DNA of 37,117 bases from Paracoccaceae bacterium (GTDB lineage Bacteria > Pseudomonadota > Alphaproteobacteria > Rhodobacterales > Rhodobacteraceae). The notes below the pieces were generated by a model. The model was not told the origin of the DNA and did not search any database. It was given only the letters and a program-made list of their open reading frames with translations. The stretch is taken from positions 1 to 37,117 of the forward strand of contig CANNIA010000036.1 in the NCBI GenBank assembly GCA_947504705.1. The letters are read 5' to 3'. Numbering within the stretch: the first letter of the stretch is position 1; each line of letters opens with the position of its first letter. Position numbers and translations under genes: made by a program. Of the stretch, positions 32,301 to 37,117 are shown piece by piece.

Positions 32301-33398
32301 ATGGTGCGGGCGGTTGGCATGCAAACGGGTGGCGCGGCTCTACAGGGGCGGATTGTCTGGATCGATATGGTCCGGGGCATCGTGATCTGCCTTGTCGTCA
32401 TGCTGCACGCCATTTTCGCCCTTGTGACATGGTTTCCGGCTGTCGATGGTGCCGGGCCAATGGTTTCGGTAATCAAACTTACCTTGGTCCTGGATCATGT
32501 AAGGATGCCCGCCCTATTCTTTTGCGCGGGCCTGGTCTTCGCATTTTCGAACGGGCGGGGATGGGATTGGTTCCTTCGGCATCGACTGCGCGTATTCCTC
32601 TGGATCATTGTGGTCTGGACGCTGTTGGCTGCAGCGCTCGAGGCGCTTGGCCTGCATCTGAACCCGGATGGGCCAAGCCCTATGGTGCCTCTCAGGCAGT
32701 TGTTCCTGGTCCCCTATGGCAACCTGTGGTTCGTCTACGCTTTGATGGTTGTGTCGACATTGGCCATGCTGCTGCGCCCGCTGCCGATGGTTGAGCGTCA
32801 CTTGGTTGTCGTTGCGCTTTATGTTCCGGCTTCGCTGATCTGGCGCCACTATGCGTTGCCTGCGGGAGCGGATGATCTTGTGCAGGGTCTTGTCTACGAC
32901 GCCCTGGTGTTCTTCATGCTGGGTCTGTGGTGGGGACCGGCGATCATGCGGTTGTTTGACAACCGTCGGATTGCCCTTGCGGTCGAGGTCATGCTTTTCG
33001 GCTTCGGGATGTTTCTCCTAAGCCGCATTGCCCCAGAAAACCCCTTGTTTCCGCTCATGGTCCGGCTGCCGCTGACCGGCGGGTTCTTGGCCATGATCCG
33101 GATTCTGGCATCCTGGGAGCCGGTGGCCCGTCTGTTCGAAATGATCGGTCGCGCGTCGCTGGAGATCTTCTTGCTAAATCAATTCCTGCTCGCCGGGCTT
33201 TACGTCGTTCTGCAAGGATTTGCGCCGGGGATAGGCCCGGTCGCTGTCCTGCTGTTGTTGTGGTGCCTGCCACTGGCCGGGTCATTGTTGATCGCACGGA
33301 TCTTGCTCCGGTGGAGCGGCTGCCCGTTGATTCGCGCTCCGGACTGGCTGGTCTGGCCCGACCGGCCGCAGCGCGCTGATCTGGCCGATTGGCGCTGA
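32301..33398 (+). CDS. acyltransferase 3 family membrane protein
   Basis: A 365-residue polytopic protein of the acyltransferase-3 family (sugar or glucan O-acylation). Family hallmarks: RIVWIDMVRGIVICLVVMLHA at the start with the conserved His, FFCAGLVFAFSNGRGWDWFLRHRLRVFLW, YGNLWFVYALMVVS, and IGRASLEIFLLNQFLL at the end. About ten membrane segments. Starts at 32301 or the ATG at 32319; neither has a strong ribosome site. It lies 93 bases after glmM. The donor and target are unknown. Confidence 0.85.
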   Translation: MVRAVGMQTGGAALQGRIVWIDMVRGIVICLVVMLHAIFALVTWFPAVDGAGPMVSVIKLTLVLDHVRMPALFFCAGLVFAFSNGRGWDWFLRHRLRVFLWIIVVWTLLAAALEALGLHLNPDGPSPMVPLRQLFLVPYGNLWFVYALMVVSTLAMLLRPLPMVERHLVVVALYVPASLIWRHYALPAGADDLVQGLVYDALVFFMLGLWWGPAIMRLFDNRRIALAVEVMLFGFGMFLLSRIAPENPLFPLMVRLPLTGGFLAMIRILASWEPVARLFEMIGRASLEIFLLNQFLLAGLYVVLQGFAPGIGPVAVLLLLWCLPLAGSLLIARILLRWSGCPLIRAPDWLVWPDRPQRADLADWR

Positions 33399-33543
33399 CA
33401 TCGGATCTTTCGGCAATGGCTTCGGCCCCTGTTGTCTGAAGGACAGGGTCAAACCGTCGCGTGGCGTTGACGAAGGCGTCTTCGCAGTGGCAAGCTGGTC
33501 CAAGGGCCCGACAATGGGCCGAATTCGATCGAAAGGGCCCCCT

Positions 33544-34356
33544 ATGTCGCTCATCAAGACTGCCGGGCTGGCTTTGATCGCCCTCGGGCCGGGATTGGCC
33601 GTGGCCGATGAGACGCTGACAGTCGCGGGCCATGAGATCGTGATCTCGGGCGAAGTGATGGAGGCGCAGACCCTGACGGTTGACGGGGTGGTCGTGCAAA
33701 AAAATGGCCTGATCTTTCTTGACCCTGATCTGCAGGACCTGGGCGGGCTGACCGTGGTGACCGGCGCTGCCGGGGCGGGTGGCAATGCCTGCAACGCGGC
33801 CCCTTTTGTCATCGCTCTGCCCGAAGGTGCTGCGGCGGAATTCGACGGGCCGATCGACAGCTGCGCCTATCTTCTGCCCGTCGTCGAGGCAGAGACGCTG
33901 GTCTTCAAATCCGACCCCCTGCCAGGCTATCCGGGCGAGATTTGGATTTGGACCCCGGGAAAGAGCTTCGCACCAGGCGCGGCCGTGAGTTTTACCGCCA
34001 GCAAGGGCTGGGAGGATTTTGACAGTCTGGCCGAGGCGCATCCAGCGGACGCGCTGGCCATCGCTCCGGTTCTTGAGGCGCTGGAAGCAGGGCTTGGGGC
34101 GGATTACCCGGCCTTCGCCGAACGGATTTCGGACCTAGGGTCGGGCGATCTGACGACTGAGGGCTATCTGGGCCAGGCCTGCCTCAAAGCCACTTGCGAC
34201 GCAGACTGGGCACTTCTGTATCTGGCGCGGGACAGCCAGCAGGTCTTTGCCGCCTGGCAATCCACTGGTGAGACCGAGCCGCATCTCTGGCCCGCCGACC
34301 GCGCGCTTTGGCGGGTGGAGGCGCTGGCGGCGTTGCCGGTTCCGGCGACGGAATAG
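33544..34356 (+). CDS. secreted protein of unknown function
   Basis: A 270-residue protein with signal peptide MSLIKTAGLALIALGPGLAVADE. The mature part starts with beta-like strands (TLTVAGHEIVISGEVMEAQTLTVDGVVV) and continues with CNAAPFVIALP, CAYLLPVVEA, a middle WIWTPG phrase and CLKATCDADWALLYLARD. Four cysteines may form disulfides. I do not recognise the family. AAAGGG precedes the ATG at 33544; an upstream ATG at 33487 lacks a ribosome site. The 145 bases before it show no gene. Confidence 0.75.
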   Translation: MSLIKTAGLALIALGPGLAVADETLTVAGHEIVISGEVMEAQTLTVDGVVVQKNGLIFLDPDLQDLGGLTVVTGAAGAGGNACNAAPFVIALPEGAAAEFDGPIDSCAYLLPVVEAETLVFKSDPLPGYPGEIWIWTPGKSFAPGAAVSFTASKGWEDFDSLAEAHPADALAIAPVLEALEAGLGADYPAFAERISDLGSGDLTTEGYLGQACLKATCDADWALLYLARDSQQVFAAWQSTGETEPHLWPADRALWRVEALAALPVPATE

Positions 34357-34413
34357 CTCCCCCTCAAGCGGCTCTAGCCCTCCTACCCTGCCGCCTTCGG
34401 GGGGCGCTAGCGG

Positions 34414-35652
34414 CTAGGCCGGGCTTGGGACCGGTTCCGGGCGCATCGCCAGCACCATCAGTGCAAGAAGACTTGCCCCGAACAAAAGCCATAGCGAGCT
34501 TAGCCAGAGCATCTCGAACGAACCCGTCGAGTCCAGAAGATAGCCGCCAAGATAGGCCGCCGCCGCACTGCCAAGGGCGTGTCCGGCCGAGATCATCCCC
34601 ATGGTCTGACCCATGACCCTGATGCCGATGTGGCTGGCGGCAAGGCTGGCGGTGACCGGGACGGTCGAATAGTCCACCACGCCAAAGAAGATGGCGAACA
34701 TGAACAGCACCTCGATCCCGGTTCCGGGCAGATTGATCAGGATCAGGTAGGTCAGGGCGCGCAAGGCATAGATCGCCGCAAGCAAAGTCGGGCGGTTCAC
34801 CCGGTCTGTCAGCCAGCCCGCGCCGATCATGCCGAACAGGTTGACCAGCGACAGCACGCCGTAAGCGGTAGCGCTTTGCAACGGCGGAAAGCCGCAGAAA
34901 TCGGCGAAGGGCAGGAAATGGGTCTCGATCGCGCCGCTTGAGGTGAAACCGCAGATGAGAAAGCTCCAGAACAGGGCATGGAAGGCCGGGCGGCGGACGA
35001 TAAAGCCAAAGTCCTGGGCAAAACTCGACCCGTCCTTGCCGCGTCTGGCGGTGTCGGCGGCCGAAGCCCCCGGCATCATCGCGCGGATGCAGGGGATCAG
35101 CGCCAGACTTGCCAGTGACAGAGCGCCAAAACACCAGCGCCAGCTGGCAAAGGACAGCAGAACCGCGATCAGTGGCACGATCACGAACTGCCCACCGGTT
35201 GCACCGGACGTGGCCGCCCCTACCGCCACTCCTGGCTTGTGGGAAACGCTGCGCGTGACAGCGGTTGCCACAACATGGCTTGCGACCACGCCGAAACCCA
35301 GCGCGCAAAAGCCGCCGTAGCCGATGACGAACATCGCCTTGCCGTTCATCAACGCCACGATGCCGCAGCCGATGCCCAGAAGCCCGAGCCCTAGATTAAG
35401 CGTGAACCTTGGCCCCATGCGGTCGACCAATCGTCCGGCAAACGGGGCGACGATTGCGATGACCACAAGCGCCGCAGCACCAACCCCCGAGATATAGCTG
35501 CTGGTCCAGCCGAACTCGCGCTGCCAGACCGGCATCAGGAGGCTGAGCGTGGCGCGGCCCGATGACGCTATCGCCAGCGCAAGAAAGCCGAATGCCACAA
35601 TGGCCCAGGGCTGGGGCGCGCGGGTCGTGTTGATTGCTGGGGACGGGGTCAT
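34414..35652 (-). CDS. major facilitator superfamily transporter
   Basis: A 412-residue membrane transporter with about 12 segments. The signature loop after segment 2 reads GRLVDRMGPRF and the matching loop in the second half GWLTDRVNRPTLL. First segment words AIASSGRATLSLLMPVWQREFGW resemble MFS carriers of organic anions. Substrate unknown. It converges on the secreted gene at 34356. Ribosome site before the ATG at 35652 is weak. The 227-base gap on its right (35653-35879) shows no gene. Confidence 0.88.
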   Translation of the reverse strand: MTPSPAINTTRAPQPWAIVAFGFLALAIASSGRATLSLLMPVWQREFGWTSSYISGVGAAALVVIAIVAPFAGRLVDRMGPRFTLNLGLGLLGIGCGIVALMNGKAMFVIGYGGFCALGFGVVASHVVATAVTRSVSHKPGVAVGAATSGATGGQFVIVPLIAVLLSFASWRWCFGALSLASLALIPCIRAMMPGASAADTARRGKDGSSFAQDFGFIVRRPAFHALFWSFLICGFTSSGAIETHFLPFADFCGFPPLQSATAYGVLSLVNLFGMIGAGWLTDRVNRPTLLAAIYALRALTYLILINLPGTGIEVLFMFAIFFGVVDYSTVPVTASLAASHIGIRVMGQTMGMISAGHALGSAAAAYLGGYLLDSTGSFEMLWLSSLWLLFGASLLALMVLAMRPEPVPSPA

Positions 35653-35879
35653 GACACGCTTTCAATTTTTGAAACCGTTGCACAGCGCGCCAAGCCCGGC
35701 AAGAAAAAAGGCCGAGCTGGGCCGTGCATTCAAAATAGCGCCCGAAGGCGCCGGTTTCAGTGCTGCAAGCCTGGCTTGCTTCCGGGCGATCTGGCCCGCA
35801 GAAGGTCTTGCGGCGCTTTCGGTCCCGGTATCCAACTAATGGCGCGGCAAGGGGCAATTTCCGCGGTCACTGGTCGAGC
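35653..35879. other. intergenic gap between two minus-strand genes
   Basis: No gene supported. This is the region between the stop of the truncated tandem-domain gene (35880) and the MFS start, so it likely contains the MFS promoter on the minus strand. No clear promoter or hairpin was seen. Confidence 0.4.
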
Positions 35880-37028
35880 CTATTGCCGGGCTGCGTTGGT
35901 GCGCAGGCTGATTTGCTGCAGCATGACCACAAGGTCCCGGGCATCAACGCTTTCGCCACGCGCCGCCGGGCATTGCAGATCTGCGGTCGGAAACCGCAGT
36001 TCAAGGTCGATCACTTGGTCGACCGGCAGTCCGTCCAGCGGAACCACCAGCGCCGATCCCGCACCGAGCGAACCCTGTGCGAGTTTTCGGTCGCCGACCC
36101 AGACCTCGATTGGCGCCACATCAACCGCATAGGCGATGCCCGAAAGGACAATTTCTGGCTGCCCTGCGGCTGCCTCTAGCCTTACCAGAAGATGCGCTAC
36201 ATCATTTCCCGCCCAACGGCCAAACGGTTCGGCGGGCCACCATCCCTGGCCGAAGCCCAGAAGGCGATTTTCGTCGCGCGCTACACTAATCGTCCCGCCG
36301 CGGGGCAATGAGGCAGGGGGAGCCGTCACCTCTGCCGCCGGTGCGACGACACAGTCGGCGACCATGGCCGGACCTGCGTCAAGCCGAATGGATTGCAGCA
36401 CGATGGAAAGATTGCGTGGATCAAGCTGTCCAAGGGACAGCGGGCAGCTTGGGCCAGAGGCGACCGAAACCTGCAGAACCAACGGGATCCCGCGGGGAAG
36501 GCCGTTTACGTCGAACCGCACAAGACCCGCCGCATCGGGAGCCGCCGTCGCAGTCCAGCCGTCCGGCCCCTTGAGCGTCAGGTCGGAAGATTTGCCAAGG
36601 ACTGCGATCCCGATTTGCAGTTCAAGATTTCCGTTGCCAGATGGCAGACGGAGCGCGACTTCGCCCGTTTGCGCGCCAAGCCACCGCCCTGCTTCTTCCG
36701 CAGGCCACCAGCCTCGTCCGAATGCAAGGACTGCAGGAGGGGTGGAAAGTCCGGTCGGTATCGGCTGTCCCGTGGCAAGATCAGCTGTTGGCTCGGCAAG
36801 AGTGATCGCCGCGGGATCTTGGCATTGGGGGATGGCTGGGGCCAATGGCGACGCAACGGAGACCGTTTCCATGGGCTGTGCCGCAGGCAGAAATGGCGAG
36901 GAACCTTGTGCCGGCGGCAGCTTGTTGGGTGTGACCTTGGCGTCAGAGTCTGCCTTTGGCGCCGCCGCGTAGCTCTGTTGCACAAATTGATTGAGAGGAG
37001 GACTTCGCCTTTCCCCGGACAGACTCAT
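35880..37028 (-). pseudogene. secreted tandem-domain protein, 5' end replaced by an IS element
   Basis: The open frame has 382 codons, but the first about 19 (MSLSGERRSPPLNQFVQQS) come from the end of an IS5-type element, so the natural start and probably the signal peptide are lost. After a Pro/Ala linker come two copies of a beta-rich domain of about 115 residues (104-216 and 260-376), each starting with a GWWPAE...GRW motif and ending DPRNLSIVLQSIRL or DARDLVVMLQQISL, each with a Cys pair. Similar GW-x-PE-x-x-GRW domains occur at the ends of envelope glycosyltransferases; I cannot name the protein. The IS happens to give an in-frame ATG, so a cytoplasmic chimera may still be made. Confidence 0.7.
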
Positions 37029-37117
37029 CCTACGACTTCAGTGACGGGAATGCCGAGCGCGGTGAAGCCGTTCAGGACGGCGACACGGATCTGGAACTCG
37101 GCAACCTGACGGTCGAA
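36972..37117 (-). mobile_element. end of an IS5-type insertion sequence
   Basis: The terminal part GCTCTGTTGCACAAAT (36972-36987) is the kind of inverted repeat common at the ends of IS5-family elements of Rhodobacteraceae. The transposase ends at 37025. The other end is off the window, so target duplication cannot be checked. It lies in the 5' part of the tandem-domain gene. Confidence 0.6.
37025..37117 (-). CDS. IS5-type transposase, C-terminal fragment (runs off right edge)
   Basis: The last 30 residues are visible: FDRQVAEFQIRVAVLNGF then TALGIPVTEVVG and a TGA at 37025. This matches the C-terminus of short IS5-family transposases as I remember them (phrases such as AALNRFTALG). No catalytic residue is in view. 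Its stop overlaps the ATG of the chimeric frame at 37028. Confidence 0.6.
   Translation of the reverse strand, partial: FDRQVAEFQIRVAVLNGFTALGIPVTEVVG

Noticed and set aside
1-37117. CRISPR array, tRNA or rRNA genes
   Set aside because: No regular spacer-repeat pattern and no tRNA cloverleaf or rRNA segment was recognised by eye; a tRNA scan was not possible.

Overview
The window looks like a piece of the main chromosome of a GC-rich alphaproteobacterium, most likely a member of the Rhodobacteraceae. Grounds: the glyQ / FkbM / small membrane protein / glyS cluster, the folB-folP-glmM run with a Rhodobacteraceae-type extension on FolP, a SAM-II riboswitch in front of metZ, and the general codon style. 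No rRNA, tRNA or CRISPR array was recognised.

Left flank (1-2188) is accessory DNA: the start of an IS3-family orfA leaving the left edge, stacked remains of IS6-family ends with a dead truncated transposase, and a tyrosine integrase next to the 5' end of dusA, a known island integration target. From 2189 come dusA, a HisA paralogue with an altered active site, a palindromic repeat and an AT-richer orphan gene (4364-4741). On the minus strand follow four tandem paralogues for small secreted four-cysteine proteins and an AlkB-type membrane hydroxylase.

Middle (7.8-20.6 kb): ftsY, overlapped by two secreted proteins of shared layout, yciB, a membrane protein, a periplasmic TPR protein, an alpha/beta hydrolase, then SAM-II riboswitch-terminator-metZ. 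Next are a pair of barrel-like paralogues (one intact, one a pseudogene with three in-frame stops), folE2, and a secreted protein joining a peptidoglycan-binding domain to a trypsin-like fold without its catalytic triad.

Right part (20.8-37.1 kb): glyQ, FkbM methyltransferase, a small membrane protein, and glyS with an AT-rich insertion of about 140 codons; a PPDK-like protein with a degraded ATP-grasp part; a SleB-type hydrolase; folB, folP, glmM; an acyltransferase-3; a secreted orphan; an MFS transporter; and a secreted-protein gene whose 5' end was replaced by an IS5-type element. Two exact reverse-complement copies of a CTGC-N3-GCAG palindrome flank the PPDK-like gene and resemble PhaR operators.

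In short, housekeeping functions (translation, folate, methionine, envelope precursors) are interleaved with family-restricted envelope proteins, with mobile DNA at both edges. I see no complete new defence or mobile system. The best leads are the four-gene secreted array, the GlyS insertion, the PPDK-like protein with its paired operators, and the dusA-integrase junction.
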